From assembly GCF_001524445.2 (NCBI RefSeq), contig NZ_CP013417.1:3224001-3288000 (forward strand): 64,000 nucleotides of DNA, given 5' to 3'. The position numbers were made by a program, and so were the translations under genes. Source of the DNA: Burkholderia savannae (lineage in GTDB: Bacteria > Pseudomonadota > Gammaproteobacteria > Burkholderiales > Burkholderiaceae). Shown one piece after another: positions 54,097 to 63,156 of the stretch. The notes under the pieces are model-generated. The model had not been told where the DNA came from and searched no databases. It saw only the letters and a program-made list of their open reading frames with translations. Each line of letters begins with the position of its first letter. The stretch's first letter is position 1.

Positions 54097-55545
54097 ATGT
54101 CTTTCGCATCTCTCGGCCTCGCCGAACCGCTCGTGCGGGCCGTCAACGAGCTGGGCTACACGCAGCCCACGCCAATCCAGGCTCAGGCCATTCCCGCCGT
54201 GCTGGGCGGCGGCGACCTCCTCGCCGGCGCGCAGACGGGCACCGGCAAGACCGCCGGCTTCACGCTGCCGATCCTGCAACGCCTCCACGCGTTCTACGGC
54301 GAAAACCGCAACGCGCGCCGCGCGGTGCGCGCGCTCATCCTCACGCCGACGCGCGAGCTCGCCGCGCAAGTCGAGGAAAGCGTGCGCGCGTACAGCAAGT
54401 ACGTGAAGCTGCGCTCGACCGTGATGTTCGGCGGCGTCAGCATCAATCCGCAGATCGACGCGTTGAAGCGCGGCGTCGACATCGTCGTCGCGACGCCGGG
54501 GCGCCTGCTCGATCACATGCAGCAAAAAACGATCGACGTGTCGAGCCTCGACATCCTCGTGCTCGACGAGGCGGACCGGATGCTCGACATGGGCTTCATC
54601 CACGACATCAAGCGCGTGCTCGCGCGGCTGCCGGCGAAGCGCCAGAACCTGCTGTTCTCCGCCACCTTCTCCGACGAGATCAAATCCCTCGCGGACAGCC
54701 TGCTCGACTCGCCGGCGCTCATCGAAGTCGCGCGCCGCAACACGACGGCCGAGACGATCGCGCAGAAGATCCACCCGGTCGATCGCGACCGCAAGCGCGA
54801 GCTGCTCACGCATCTGATCCGCAAGCACAACTGGTTCCAGGTGCTCGTGTTCACGCGCACGAAGCACGGCGCGAACCGGCTCGCCGAGCAGCTGACGAAG
54901 GACGGCATCAGCGCGATGGCGATCCACGGCAACAAGAGCCAGTCGGCGCGCACGCGCGCCCTCGCCGAATTCAAGAGCAGCACGCTGCAGGTGCTCGTCG
55001 CGACCGACATCGCCGCGCGCGGAATCGACATCGACCAGTTGCCGCACGTCGTCAACTTCGATCTGCCGAACGTCCCCGAGGACTACGTGCACCGGATCGG
55101 CCGCACCGGCCGGGCGGGCGCGAACGGCGAGGCGGTGTCGCTCGTGTGCGTCGACGAGAAGCAACTGCTGCGCGACATCGAACGGCTCATCAAGCGCGAG
55201 ATTCCGCAGGAAGTGATCCCGGGCTTCGAGCCGGACCCGAACGCGAAGCCCGAGCCGATCCAGCGTCGCGGACAGCGCGGCGGCAACAGTGGCGGCAGCG
55301 GCAATGACGGTAGCGGCGCAGGCAACGGCGGCCGCGGCAATCGCTCGCCGCGCGCGGCGAGCCAGCCGCAGGCGCAGCAAGGTCAACCCGCCGCGCGACG
55401 CGACGGTGGTGCGCAGGCGAAGACCGCCAAGCCGCAGCAGGCACGCGGCGGCAACGGCCGCCCGGCGGGCAACGGCAATTCGAACGGCGGCGGCACGCAT
55501 GCGAACCGCAGCCGTTCGTCGCGCAGCGGCCAGCGCGGCCGCTGA
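54097..55545 (+). CDS. rhlE: DEAD-box RNA helicase RhlE
   Basis: A 482-residue RNA helicase. All family motifs are present: Q motif region [14 protein letters not shown], motif [14 protein letters not shown], Ia [10 protein letters not shown], Ib [29 protein letters not shown], then [13 protein letters not shown] and [12 protein letters not shown]. From residue ~370 a Gly/Asn/Arg/Gln-rich low-complexity tail ([18 protein letters not shown]) replaces an RNA-binding domain, as in other RhlE proteins. It unwinds RNA with ATP in RNA turnover or ribosome assembly, often at low temperature. Confidence 0.95.
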   Translation: MSFASLGLAEPLVRAVNELGYTQPTPIQAQAIPAVLGGGDLLAGAQTGTGKTAGFTLPILQRLHAFYGENRNARRAVRALILTPTRELAAQVEESVRAYSKYVKLRSTVMFGGVSINPQIDALKRGVDIVVATPGRLLDHMQQKTIDVSSLDILVLDEADRMLDMGFIHDIKRVLARLPAKRQNLLFSATFSDEIKSLADSLLDSPALIEVARRNTTAETIAQKIHPVDRDRKRELLTHLIRKHNWFQVLVFTRTKHGANRLAEQLTKDGISAMAIHGNKSQSARTRALAEFKSSTLQVLVATDIAARGIDIDQLPHVVNFDLPNVPEDYVHRIGRTGRAGANGEAVSLVCVDEKQLLRDIERLIKREIPQEVIPGFEPDPNAKPEPIQRRGQRGGNSGGSGNDGSGAGNGGRGNRSPRAASQPQAQQGQPAARRDGGAQAKTAKPQQARGGNGRPAGNGNSNGGGTHANRSRSSRSGQRGR

Positions 55546-55580
55546 GCATCGGCATGCGTGGCGGGGCCGCGCGTCGAAGC

Positions 55581-55660
55581 GCCTCGCCTCGCCTCGCCTC
55601 GCCTCGCCTCGCGTCACGTCACGTCGCGTCGCGTCGCGTCACGTCACGTCACGTCACGTC
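55581..55660. repeat. 80-bp pentanucleotide tandem array (RCSTC)16
   Basis: Sixteen head-to-tail 5-bp units: six GCCTC, then one GCGTC, two ACGTC, three GCGTC and four ACGTC. It lies between rhlE (ends 55545) and the convergent PPOX-fold gene. The variant blocks suggest repeated slippage with drift. It is the longest microsatellite in the window. Confidence 0.97.
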
Positions 55661-55746
55661 GACCAACATCATGCCGCCTTCCCGCCTCCCCGCGCGCGGC
55701 CCAAGTGTTCGCGTCATCTGCTTTCGGCGCGCGGCCCGCACGTCGT

Positions 55747-56247
55747 TCAACGCCTGAGCTGCGCGATCTGCCGCGCCCAGCGCGCGAGCACGGCGGGCGC
55801 GTCGGCTCGCGCGAGCTCGAACGCGATCCCCGTCGTGAGGCGCGCATAGCCGACCCGCTGCGCTTCGCCGTCGACGAGCGCGGCGACGAAGCGCGCGAGT
55901 CCGTCGTCGGTCGAATCGGATGAATCGATGCGCAAGCGCGCCTGATGGAACGCGCCGTCGGCGACGAACGTGAGCGTCGCGTCGGGATGCGCGGCGAGCG
56001 CGCGCGCCGCGCGTGACTGCGGCCACAGTGAGAAGCGCAGCGACCGCGCATCGGGCGCATAGAGCTCGCCCGCGCTCAGCAGCGTCGTGCGCGGCTGCGG
56101 CGGATCGACATCGCGATCGACGACCACGAGCGCAGCGGCAAACCCCGCCTTGCGCGCGAGATCGTCGCCGTCGAACAGCGCGAGCGCCGCGCGCGGCCAC
56201 GCGTCATACGTCGTCCGTTCGAGAGTGCGTCGGTGCGAATCGGTCAC
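55747..56247 (-). CDS. Pyridoxamine 5'-phosphate oxidase-fold protein
   Basis: A 166-residue split-barrel flavin-binding-like protein. It has a strand pattern typical of the PPOX fold (AAALVVVDRDVDPPQPRTTL, SLRFSLWPQSRAARALAAHP, DATLTFVADGAFHQARLRI), and ends in a helical tail (ARWARQIAQLRR). Members bind FMN or F420 or heme. Its function here is unknown. Start is GTG 56247 with AGGAGAG upstream. It is convergent with rhlE and lies beside the MITE. Confidence 0.75.
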   Translation of the reverse strand: MTDSHRRTLERTTYDAWPRAALALFDGDDLARKAGFAAALVVVDRDVDPPQPRTTLLSAGELYAPDARSLRFSLWPQSRAARALAAHPDATLTFVADGAFHQARLRIDSSDSTDDGLARFVAALVDGEAQRVGYARLTTGIAFELARADAPAVLARWARQIAQLRR

Positions 56248-56322
56248 GGTGTGCTCTCCTGCTGCGTGTCGTGTCGAACGAAACCCTCAGCATACCGCGC
56301 GACGCGTTGCCAGCGCTCAGGG

Positions 56323-56581
56323 CTAGTTCACGCTGATAACGGGCTTGCGCCGGCCGCCGGAAGGGCCGCGCGCAAGGATTGCGACGAAGCGAATACTCGA
56401 CGTATTCGCAAGGAGCATGACGCAGCGATCGGCTCTTCTGGCGGCCAGCCCCTCGAAGGATTTCTTCGATCACGGGAACGTGCCCGTGCGCCCGCATTGC
56501 GGCGTCGTTCGTCGTCGCAATAGCACCCTTGCCCTGCGGGCGCAAAGGCACGTTCGCAAGCCCGTTATCAGCGTGAACTAG
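56323..56581. mobile_element. MITE-like element, 251 bp with 23-bp inverted ends and CTAG duplication
   Basis: Perfect 23-bp terminal inverted repeats (TTCACGCTGATAACGGGCTT plus GCG and its inverse) lie at 56327-56349 and 56555-56577. They are flanked on both sides by CTAG (56323-56326 and 56578-56581), a 4-bp target duplication typical of IS5-family transposition. Beyond it the flanks AGGG and CCCT suggest the element entered the palindrome AGGGCTAGCCCT. The inside holds hairpins (GCGAATAC ... GTATTCGC near 56379-56399) and no transposase. A short plus-strand frame (MRRPPEG ... VRKPVISVN, 56345-56581) is encoded by the element and resembles small hypothetical proteins seen in this genus, which supports a multi-copy family; that is memory, not a search. 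The stop codon of the diiron gene lies at its right edge. Confidence 0.8.
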
Positions 56582-56583
56582 CC

Positions 56584-57411
56584 CTAACGGAAGAACACGT
56601 GCTGCGTGAGCTTCGTCAGCGGATAGTGGACGCCCGGCTGGATCTTCGCGGGCAAGTCGAGCGGCTTGAGCAGCATCTTCACGCACATGTCGGCGGACAG
56701 GTTGCGCCTCACGAGCGCGTTCACGCGCGCGGTCCGCTCGCGGCAATACGCGGAATCGCCCACACGTTCCGGGTAGCGGATCGCGAACACGTGCCGCAGC
56801 GCGATCTCCGAATCCTCGTTCTTGATCTCGAGCACGCGCCGCATCAGCGCGCCGAGCACCGCGAGCCGGCCGTTGCCCTCGACCTTGTTGTACTTCTTGA
56901 AGTAGCGGAAGAAATGCTTGTAATGGCGGACTTCGTCGGTGCGGATGTTGTCGGTGATTTCCTTGAGCACGGGCTCGTCCGAGCATTCGTTGATCGCGCG
57001 ATAGAGCGTCGCCGTGCCCGTCTCGACGACGCAACGCGCGACCATCTCGAGCGCGCGCGTCTTCTCGAACGCTTCGAGCGAACAGGTCTTCGAATACTCT
57101 TCGAAGAAATTCGCGAATGCGAGATCCCAATCGAATTCCGGCCACACGTGCGCGATATACGCCTTCAATGCGCGGCCGTGCTGCAATTCCTCGTGCTCCC
57201 ATTCGGCGTTGAGCCATGCCGACACTTCGGGATCGCCGTCGAAGAATTGGCTCAAATTGCTCGTGTAAAGATCGGAGCCGCTCTCGATGAACGACGCCGC
57301 GCACAGCAGCAGCAACAGATCCTCGTTCGCCGCGGCGCGTTGACGGTCGATGCGCGTCAAGTCGATGTCTTCGATGCGCCAGGGCATCTCGTGCGTGGTA
57401 TCAGCCAACAT
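56584..57411 (-). CDS. Ferritin-like diiron protein
   Basis: A 275-residue helical protein with ferritin-like diiron motifs: FIESGSDLYTS (Glu of the first helix), EWEHEELQHGRALK (ExxH), VVETGTATLYRAI and TDEVRHYKHFFRYF (DExxH). Spacing suits a rubrerythrin/acyl-ACP desaturase-like or AurF-like oxygenase fold. The substrate is unknown. Start ATG 57411 follows GGGAG by eight bases. The C-terminus ends (KLTQHVFFR) exactly at the edge of the MITE, whose outer flank supplies the TAG stop; the ancestral end may have been slightly different. Confidence 0.75.
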   Translation of the reverse strand: MLADTTHEMPWRIEDIDLTRIDRQRAAANEDLLLLLCAASFIESGSDLYTSNLSQFFDGDPEVSAWLNAEWEHEELQHGRALKAYIAHVWPEFDWDLAFANFFEEYSKTCSLEAFEKTRALEMVARCVVETGTATLYRAINECSDEPVLKEITDNIRTDEVRHYKHFFRYFKKYNKVEGNGRLAVLGALMRRVLEIKNEDSEIALRHVFAIRYPERVGDSAYCRERTARVNALVRRNLSADMCVKMLLKPLDLPAKIQPGVHYPLTKLTQHVFFR

Positions 57412-57708
57412 GTTTCGCGCTCCCAAACGCCGCCTCGCATTCGCGACGGACCGCGCCGCGCGCGATTCCGCCGGTTGCGGCGCGTTGAAATCGGTTATTC
57501 GACATGTCCGGCCATCTTAGCCGGACTTTTTCGATCGTGCTTCGAAGCACTGACCTTAACCGGCAATCGCAGTTCCACGGCGGCTATCACGCAATATTAG
57601 ACGCGTAATTCGAAAAGGCGAGCGATATGGAAAGCGAAAGCCTCTTTTGAAATGCCTTTCGATATCGTTTCGCCCGCAACGGACATTGCAGGTGACGCGC
57701 GCGGCGCG

Positions 57709-59373
57709 TCAAAAGCCCGCCGCGAGACCGTCTCGCCGGCTGTCGCTCGCCGCGACGTAGCCCCGGTCGGGCTCGTCGCGATCGAGCCGCCAGATGAACT
57801 GCCCGGACCCGAAGTCCATGTACGGATCGTGGATCGCCTGGATCGTGTGACCGCGCGCGGCAAGCGAATCGACGACCGATGCGTCGAGCGTCGATTCGAC
57901 GTCGAGCGTGAACGACCGGCTTACCTTCCAGCGCGGCGCGTCGCACGCGGCCTGCGGCTGCTGGCCGTAGCCGAGCATCCGCACGATCGTCTGCAGATGG
58001 CCTTGCGGCTGCATGTCGCCGCCCATCACGCCGAAGCTCATCGCCGCGTGCCGCACGCCCTCGACCTGCTGCGTGACGAACGCCGGGATGATCGTATGGA
58101 ACGGCCGCTTGCCGCCCGCGACGACGTTCGGCGACGCCGGATTCATCGAGAATCCGCAGCCGCGGTTCTGCAACGCGATCCCCGTGCCCGGCACGACGAG
58201 GCCCGAGCCGAAGCCCATGTAGTTGGACTGAATGAAGCTCACCATCATGCCGCGCTCGTCGGCCGCGGACAAATAGATCGTACCGCCCGCGCGCGGCATG
58301 CCGAACGTGAAGTGCGTCGCCCGCCTGACGTCGATCAGCTTCGCACGCGCGTCGAGATACGCGTCGTCGAGCATCTGCGCGGGCGTGACCTCCATCGCGC
58401 GCGGATCGGCGACGTAGCGGTAGACGTCGGCGAACGCGAGCTTCATCGCCTCGATCTGCACGTGCTGCGAATCCGCCGAGTCGAGCGGCAGATCGTCGAG
58501 ATCGAAGCGCTCCATGATGCCGAGCGCGATCAGCGCGGCGATCCCCTGCCCGTTCGGCGGGATCTCGTGCACCGTGTAGCCGCGGTAGTCCTTGCCGATC
58601 GGCTCGACCCACTCGGGCCGGTATGCGCGCAGGTCGGCGGCGCTCAGCGCGCCGCCGCCTTCGCGGAAGAACGCGGCGATCGCGTCGGCGATGCTGCCTT
58701 CGTAGAACGCGCGCGCGCCTTGCGCCGCGATCGTGCGCAGCGTCTTCGCGTGGTCGGGCAGCCGCAGCAGCTCGCTCGTCTCGGGCGCGCGGCCGCGCGG
58801 CATGAAAGCCTGCGCGAAGCCCGGCTGATCCTTCAGCTCGGGCACGGCGGCCGCCCACTTGTGCGCGACGATCGCGGCGACCGCGTGCCCGCGCTCCGCG
58901 AGTTCGATCGCCGGCTCGAGCAGATCGGCGAACGGCAGCGAGCCGAACTTCGCGTGCAGCGCCTCCCAGCCGGCGATCACGCCGGGCACCGTCACGGTGT
59001 CCCAGCCGCGCGTCGGCTGTCGCGCGAGGCCGTTGCCCGCCTCGCCGTGCCGGCGGCGGAAATAATCGACGTTCCATGCGGCGGGCGCGACGCCCGACGC
59101 GTTCAGGCCGTGCAGCTTCGCGCCGTCCCAGACGAGCGCGAACGCATCGCCGCCGAGGCCGCACGACACCGGCTCGACCACGGTGATCGCGGCCGCCGCG
59201 GCGATCGCCGCATCGATCGCGTTGCCGCCCTTCCACAGCATCCTGAGCCCCGCCTGCGCGGCGAGCGGATGCGAAGTCGAGACTACGTTGCGCGCGAACA
59301 CCGGCACGCGCGTCGTCGGATACGGGTTGCGCCACGAGAACGTCGCGCCGGGCGGTTTCGAATGAAGATTCAT
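57709..59373 (-). CDS. Gamma-glutamyltransferase family protein (YwrD-like)
   Basis: A 554-residue Ntn-hydrolase of the gamma-glutamyltransferase family. N-terminal VSTSHPLAAQAGLRMLWKGG, NAIDAAIAAAAAITVVEP and SCGLGGDAFALVWDG match the family. The predicted autoprocessing and nucleophile Thr is in RAGGTIYLSAADE, the YwrD-type version of TTHYS. SFIQSNYMGFGSG and a glycine-rich PFHTIIPAF stretch follow. No clear signal peptide is seen, unlike periplasmic Ggt, so it may be cytoplasmic. It cleaves gamma-glutamyl amides or amides such as glutaryl-7-ACA. Start 59373 fits the family; the longer upstream frame lies in the divergent promoter. Confidence 0.88.
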   Translation of the reverse strand: MNLHSKPPGATFSWRNPYPTTRVPVFARNVVSTSHPLAAQAGLRMLWKGGNAIDAAIAAAAAITVVEPVSCGLGGDAFALVWDGAKLHGLNASGVAPAAWNVDYFRRRHGEAGNGLARQPTRGWDTVTVPGVIAGWEALHAKFGSLPFADLLEPAIELAERGHAVAAIVAHKWAAAVPELKDQPGFAQAFMPRGRAPETSELLRLPDHAKTLRTIAAQGARAFYEGSIADAIAAFFREGGGALSAADLRAYRPEWVEPIGKDYRGYTVHEIPPNGQGIAALIALGIMERFDLDDLPLDSADSQHVQIEAMKLAFADVYRYVADPRAMEVTPAQMLDDAYLDARAKLIDVRRATHFTFGMPRAGGTIYLSAADERGMMVSFIQSNYMGFGSGLVVPGTGIALQNRGCGFSMNPASPNVVAGGKRPFHTIIPAFVTQQVEGVRHAAMSFGVMGGDMQPQGHLQTIVRMLGYGQQPQAACDAPRWKVSRSFTLDVESTLDASVVDSLAARGHTIQAIHDPYMDFGSGQFIWRLDRDEPDRGYVAASDSRRDGLAAGF

Positions 59374-59434
59374 CTCAGGCCAACGGTAAAGAGGATCGAA
59401 ACAAACATTCCAGCGCGAATACGCGGCCCCGACA

Positions 59435-59455
59435 AATTCATTTGTCACATGAATT
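59435..59455. promoter_or_regulatory. Palindrome in the ggt/glpR divergent promoter
   Basis: AATTCAT and its exact inverse ATGAATT flank a 7-bp spacer. It lies 62 bp upstream of the gamma-glutamyltransferase start and 158 bp upstream of glpR. A further CATGAATC copy is at about 59469-59476. It is a candidate operator; the binding protein is unknown. Confidence 0.45.
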
Positions 59456-59612
59456 GATGCGGGAACGACATGAATCGAGTCTAGACCGAGATCGGCCCGC
59501 GTGCGCGGCGGCATGCGCCGCCCGCCCGTCGAATCGGCGCGAACAGCCCTTACAATGCGAAATGGCCGCCTCCAGTGCCCCGTCCCATCGAGCCGAATCG
59601 AAACCCGCGAAC

Positions 59613-60392
59613 ATGACACGAGACCCCCGCCTCACCCTGAACGCACGTCAGCAGGAATTGCTCGAATGGGTGCAGCGCGACGGCTTCGTCACTGTCGACG
59701 ATCTCGCCGCCCATTTCAACGTGACGCCGCAGACGATCCGCCGCGACGTCAACTGGCTCGCCGACCTGAACCTGCTGCGCCGCTACCACGGCGGCGCGAG
59801 CCTGCCCACGAGCTCGGAGAACGTGTCGTACACCGCGCGCCAGCGGATGTTCCACGACGAGAAGCGCAAGATCGCCGCGCTCGCCGCGTCGCACATCCCC
59901 GATCAGGCGTCGCTCTTCATCAACCTCGGCACGACGACCGAGGAGGTCGCGCGCGCGCTCAACCGGCATCGCGGCCTGCACGTCATCACGAACAACCTGA
60001 ATGTCGCGAGCATGATGAGCGGCTATCCGGAATGCGAGGTGCTGATCACGGGCGGCATCGTGCGGCCTTGGGACAAGGGCATCGTCGGCGAGCTCGCGAT
60101 CGACTTCATCCGCCAGTTCAGGGTCGACTACGCGATCATCGGCACCTCGTCGATCGAAAACGACGGCACGCTGCGCGACTTCGACACGCGCGAGGTGCGC
60201 GTCGCCGAGGCGATCATCCAGCACGCGCGCACCGTCTACCTCGTCACCGACCATTCGAAGTTCGGCCGCCCGGCGCTCGTGCGCCAGGGGCATCTGAGCC
60301 AGATCCACGCGCTCTTCACCGACAAGCCGCTTCCCGACGAGATGGCCGACACGATCGCGCAGGCGGGCACGCAGGTCTACGTCGCCGACTGA
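59613..60392 (+). CDS. glpR: DeoR-family repressor GlpR
   Basis: A 259-residue DeoR-type repressor. The N-terminal HTH is LTLNARQQELLEWVQRDGFV and VDDLAAHFNVTPQTIRRDVN. The C-terminal sugar-phosphate-binding domain has INLGTTTEEVARAL, VITNNLNVASMM and TSSIENDGTLRDFDTREV. It should bind glycerol-3-phosphate and repress the glp genes; glpD and glpK lie ~1.1 kb downstream on the same strand. The ATG at 59613 is chosen from family alignment; the frame is open further upstream. Confidence 0.92.
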   Translation: MTRDPRLTLNARQQELLEWVQRDGFVTVDDLAAHFNVTPQTIRRDVNWLADLNLLRRYHGGASLPTSSENVSYTARQRMFHDEKRKIAALAASHIPDQASLFINLGTTTEEVARALNRHRGLHVITNNLNVASMMSGYPECEVLITGGIVRPWDKGIVGELAIDFIRQFRVDYAIIGTSSIENDGTLRDFDTREVRVAEAIIQHARTVYLVTDHSKFGRPALVRQGHLSQIHALFTDKPLPDEMADTIAQAGTQVYVAD

Positions 60393-60559
60393 CCGGGCGG
60401 CCGCGCGAGCGGCACCGCGCATTGCTGCGCCGCACCCAAAACTTCAAGTGAAATCAAGGAATTGGCGCACCGTCGCAACCGCCTGACGAATTTCTTGATG
60501 TCAATCAGAAAATTATCGGGGTGCGATTTGTAGATGCCGGCTCGCTTGACTACACTCCA

Positions 60560-60640
60560 AATCCCCGGCGCGGTTGCGCGCTCGGCGCAACCGGGGCGAC
60601 GTCAATAACGCCAAGGCCGGGACAGCGGCTTTCCCCCCAC
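60560..60640 (+). promoter_or_regulatory. GC-rich hairpin leader before the 65-residue gene
   Basis: GGTTGCGC GCTCG GCGCAACC (about 60574-60594) sits inside a longer CCCCGGCG ... CCGGGG arrangement, followed by a second smaller stem (AAGGCCG ... CGGCTTT). It lies 100-150 bp upstream of the small gene. It could be an mRNA leader structure or a weak attenuator; no known riboswitch class is recognised. Confidence 0.4.
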
Positions 60641-60709
60641 GCCTTCCCTTGCTGGGTCACTCGACCGGACATTTGCGCCCGGGACAGTACGGTTGTCATG
60701 GAGAGAACG

Positions 60710-60907
60710 ATGCTAAGTCCGCATGAATTCGCCACGCTGTTGCTTGTGAAGGATGCCCCCGACCAAGCCGACATGGACCGCGACGAACTCGACGCGCTGC
60801 TCGAGCGGCAGCTCGTGAAGCTGGAATCGCTCGGCTCCGGCAGGAAATACTGCGTCACCGAAATCGGCGACGCGGCCTTGCGATCGATCAAGCTCCGTTA
60901 TTCGTGA
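60710..60907 (+). CDS. Small winged-helix-like hypothetical protein
   Basis: A 65-residue protein: MLSPHEFATLLLVKDAPDQA, DMDRDELDALLERQLV and KYCVTEIGDAALRSIKLRY. Its helix-turn-strand layout (an LERQLVKLE helix and a YCVTEIGDAAL turn) resembles a minimal winged helix. I do not know a function. The ATG at 60710 has GGAG at proper spacing; an earlier ATG (60698) lacks one. It sits between glpR and a minus-strand lipoprotein. Confidence 0.7.
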   Translation: MLSPHEFATLLLVKDAPDQADMDRDELDALLERQLVKLESLGSGRKYCVTEIGDAALRSIKLRYS

Positions 60908-60973
60908 TGTTCCGGCCGAACGGGCGCGGCCAGTGCCAGGCGGCGCCCGTTCGGCCCACTCCTCTGCCGTCTT

Positions 60974-61345
60974 TCAACTGCCGCGCAGCGACGGGTCTAC
61001 CGCCGCCCGCCAGCTGAGCGCTTGCGCGCGCGCGTCGTTGAGATAGCTCACCCAGCGGCTTCGTTCAGCCGGGTCGGCGTTCGTCCCGAGCGCCGCGTGG
61101 CGCTGCGCAAGTTCGTTTTCGAACGCGCAGAAGCGCGCGTCGGTCAGCTTGCCGTGTCGCTTCGCGACCCACGCATCGAATGCCGCCGAATAGACGGCCT
61201 GCGCGTCGTCGCCGTAGTCCCGCACGTCGCCGCAAGTCCGCTGCAGCTCGGAAAACGACGGCCCGCCCCAGCTACCGAACATCGCCGGCCCGCCCGCACA
61301 TCCGGCCAGCAGCGCGAGCGCGCCCGCCGTGATCATCGTACGCAT
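60974..61345 (-). CDS. Small conserved-type lipoprotein
   Basis: A 123-residue protein with a lipoprotein signal (MITAGALALLAGCAGG, lipobox LAGC). The mature part is helical and charged (ELQRTCGDVRDYGDDAQAVY, AKRHGKLTDARFCAFENELA), with two cysteines that may form a disulfide. No family is recognised. ATG 61345 is preferred over 61351 because GAGGGG lies six bases before it. It is divergent from glpD, sharing the promoter interval with the GlpR-like sites. Confidence 0.7.
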   Translation of the reverse strand: MRTMITAGALALLAGCAGGPAMFGSWGGPSFSELQRTCGDVRDYGDDAQAVYSAAFDAWVAKRHGKLTDARFCAFENELAQRHAALGTNADPAERSRWVSYLNDARAQALSWRAAVDPSLRGS

Positions 61346-61435
61346 GTGCATCCCCTCGCTCGTTGGTCATGCGCCAGTATCGTCCCAGAGCGTGCGCTGC
61401 GCCACCCGACCCTCAAAAGCGAACTTTACTTTTTC

Positions 61436-61512
61436 GATTGTGTTCGTTAAATTTCGAATGCGAACATTTCTGGTTCGCTCATTTTCTATTACACGAACAT
61501 ACGAACGGTAGG
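61436..61512 (+). promoter_or_regulatory. glpD promoter with GlpR-like operator halves
   Basis: The AT-rich interval before glpD contains TGTTCG at 61441-61446 and its inverse CGAACA at 61461-61466 around a 14-bp centre. GGTTCGC (near 61473) and repeated CGAACA/CGAACG (61494-61507) follow. The E. coli GlpR half-site is TGTTCG-like (ATGTTCGA / TCGAACAT), so these are good candidate GlpR sites. The repeated half-sites support multimer binding, as known for GlpR. Confidence 0.65.
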
Positions 61513-61520
61513 ATCAGCGG

Positions 61521-63053
61521 GTGACTCAACAGAATCGTTACGATCTGCTCGTCGTCGGCGGCGGGATCAACGGCGCGGGCATCGCGCGCGACGCGGCCGG
61601 CCGCGGCCTGTCGGTACTCCTCTGCGAGCAGGACGACCTCGCGTCGCACACCTCCTCGTCGAGCACGAAGCTGATCCACGGCGGTCTGCGCTATCTCGAG
61701 TACAAGGAATTCGGGCTCGTGCGCAAGGCGCTGCAGGAGCGCGAGACGCTGTTGCGCGCGGCGCCGCACATCATATGGCCGCTGCGCTTCGTGATGCCGC
61801 ACATGCCGAACCTGCGCCCCGCATGGCTCATCCGCATCGGCCTGTTCCTGTACGACCATCTCGCGAAGCGCGAGCTGCTGCCCGGCTCGCGCGGCATCGT
61901 CATGCGCCGCCACCCCGCGGGCGCGCCGCTCGTCGATTCGATCAAGCGCGGCTTCGTCTACTCGGACGGCTGGGTCGACGACGCGCGGCTCGTCGTGCTG
62001 AACGCGCTCGACGCGCAGGAGCGCGGCGCGCGCATCCTCACGCGCACGAAGCTCGTGTCGGCGGAGCGCCGCGACGGGCAATGGCACGCGCGGCTGCAGC
62101 GCGCCGACGGCACGACGCTCGACGTGCGCGCCCGCGCGGTTGCGAACGCGGCCGGCCCGTGGGTCGGCGACGTGCTGCACGGCGCGCTCGGCCGCGGCGC
62201 GCAGCACAGCGTGCGGCTCGTGAAGGGCAGCCACATCGTCACGCGGCGCCTGTTCGATCACGACCACGCCTACATCTTCCAGAATCCGGACAAGCGGATC
62301 ATCTTCGCGATTCCGTACGAGCGCGACTTCACGCTGATCGGCACGACCGACGTCGAATATCACGACGATCCGTCGCGCGTCGCCATCGACCGCGACGAAA
62401 CGCGCTACCTGTGCGAGTCGATCAATCGCTACTTCAAGCGTAAGATCTCGCCCGCCGACGTGTGCTGGACCTATTCCGGCGTGCGCCCGCTCCTCGAGGA
62501 CGAGAACGCGGACAACCCGTCCGCCGTCACGCGCGACTATCGCCTCGAGATGGACGGCGGCGAAGGCGCGCCGCTGCTGTCGGTGTTCGGCGGCAAGATC
62601 ACGACGTTCCGCAAGCTCGCCGAGGAAGCGACCGACATGCTGGGCGGCATGCTCGGCGCATCGCGCGGCGCGTGGACGGCGGGCGTGCCGCTGCCTGGCG
62701 GCGACATCGCCGATGCGCGCTTCGCGCCGTTCGCCGAAGCGTTCGCGAAACGTCATCCGTGGTTGCCCGCCGGGCTCGCGCGCCGCTATGCGCGCGCGTA
62801 CGGCACGCGCGCCGAGCGCGTGATCGGCGACGCGAAATCGCTCGCCGCGCTCGGCGCCGAGCTCGCGCCCGGTCTTTACGAAGCGGAATTGCGTTATCTG
62901 CGCGACGCCGAATGGGCGAGCTGCGCGGACGACGTGCTGTGGCGGCGTTCGAAGCTCGGTCTGCATGTCGCGCCGGGCACGCTCGACACCGTGACGGCCG
63001 CGCTCGACGCCTGGTTCGGCGCCGCGCGCGAAGCGGCGAGCGCCGTGCACTGA
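61521..63053 (+). CDS. glpD: Aerobic glycerol-3-phosphate dehydrogenase
   Basis: A 510-residue membrane-associated FAD enzyme oxidising glycerol-3-phosphate to dihydroxyacetone phosphate and passing electrons to quinone. The FAD motif is [20 protein letters not shown], followed by [16 protein letters not shown]. Further conserved segments are VNAADGP-like [34 protein letters not shown] and [14 protein letters not shown]. The start is GTG 61521, shortly after AGGA. It is 103 bp upstream of glpK and both are likely repressed by GlpR. Confidence 0.95.
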   Translation: MTQQNRYDLLVVGGGINGAGIARDAAGRGLSVLLCEQDDLASHTSSSSTKLIHGGLRYLEYKEFGLVRKALQERETLLRAAPHIIWPLRFVMPHMPNLRPAWLIRIGLFLYDHLAKRELLPGSRGIVMRRHPAGAPLVDSIKRGFVYSDGWVDDARLVVLNALDAQERGARILTRTKLVSAERRDGQWHARLQRADGTTLDVRARAVANAAGPWVGDVLHGALGRGAQHSVRLVKGSHIVTRRLFDHDHAYIFQNPDKRIIFAIPYERDFTLIGTTDVEYHDDPSRVAIDRDETRYLCESINRYFKRKISPADVCWTYSGVRPLLEDENADNPSAVTRDYRLEMDGGEGAPLLSVFGGKITTFRKLAEEATDMLGGMLGASRGAWTAGVPLPGGDIADARFAPFAEAFAKRHPWLPAGLARRYARAYGTRAERVIGDAKSLAALGAELAPGLYEAELRYLRDAEWASCADDVLWRRSKLGLHVAPGTLDTVTAALDAWFGAAREAASAVH

Positions 63054-63156
63054 CCGGCGCGTCGACGCCGGCGGCAACGAACGACGACAGGAAACATCAG
63101 GAACGCGCCGCGCCCGCGGCGCGTATCACAACTACGTACGGATGGAGATGAGACAC

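Noticed and set aside
55561..55923. Frames encoded by the pentamer array (repeating SPRLA/SRHVT)
   Set aside because: They arise from the 5-bp repeat read in three frames and have no start signal.
56345..56581. 78-codon frame inside the MITE as a gene
   Set aside because: It is bounded by the element and ends in its inverted repeat; no ribosome-binding site is visible. Listed only as part of the element.
60460..60482. Possible sigma-54 promoter (TTGGCGCACCGTCGC)
   Set aside because: The GG to GC spacing is nine, not ten, so it does not fit.
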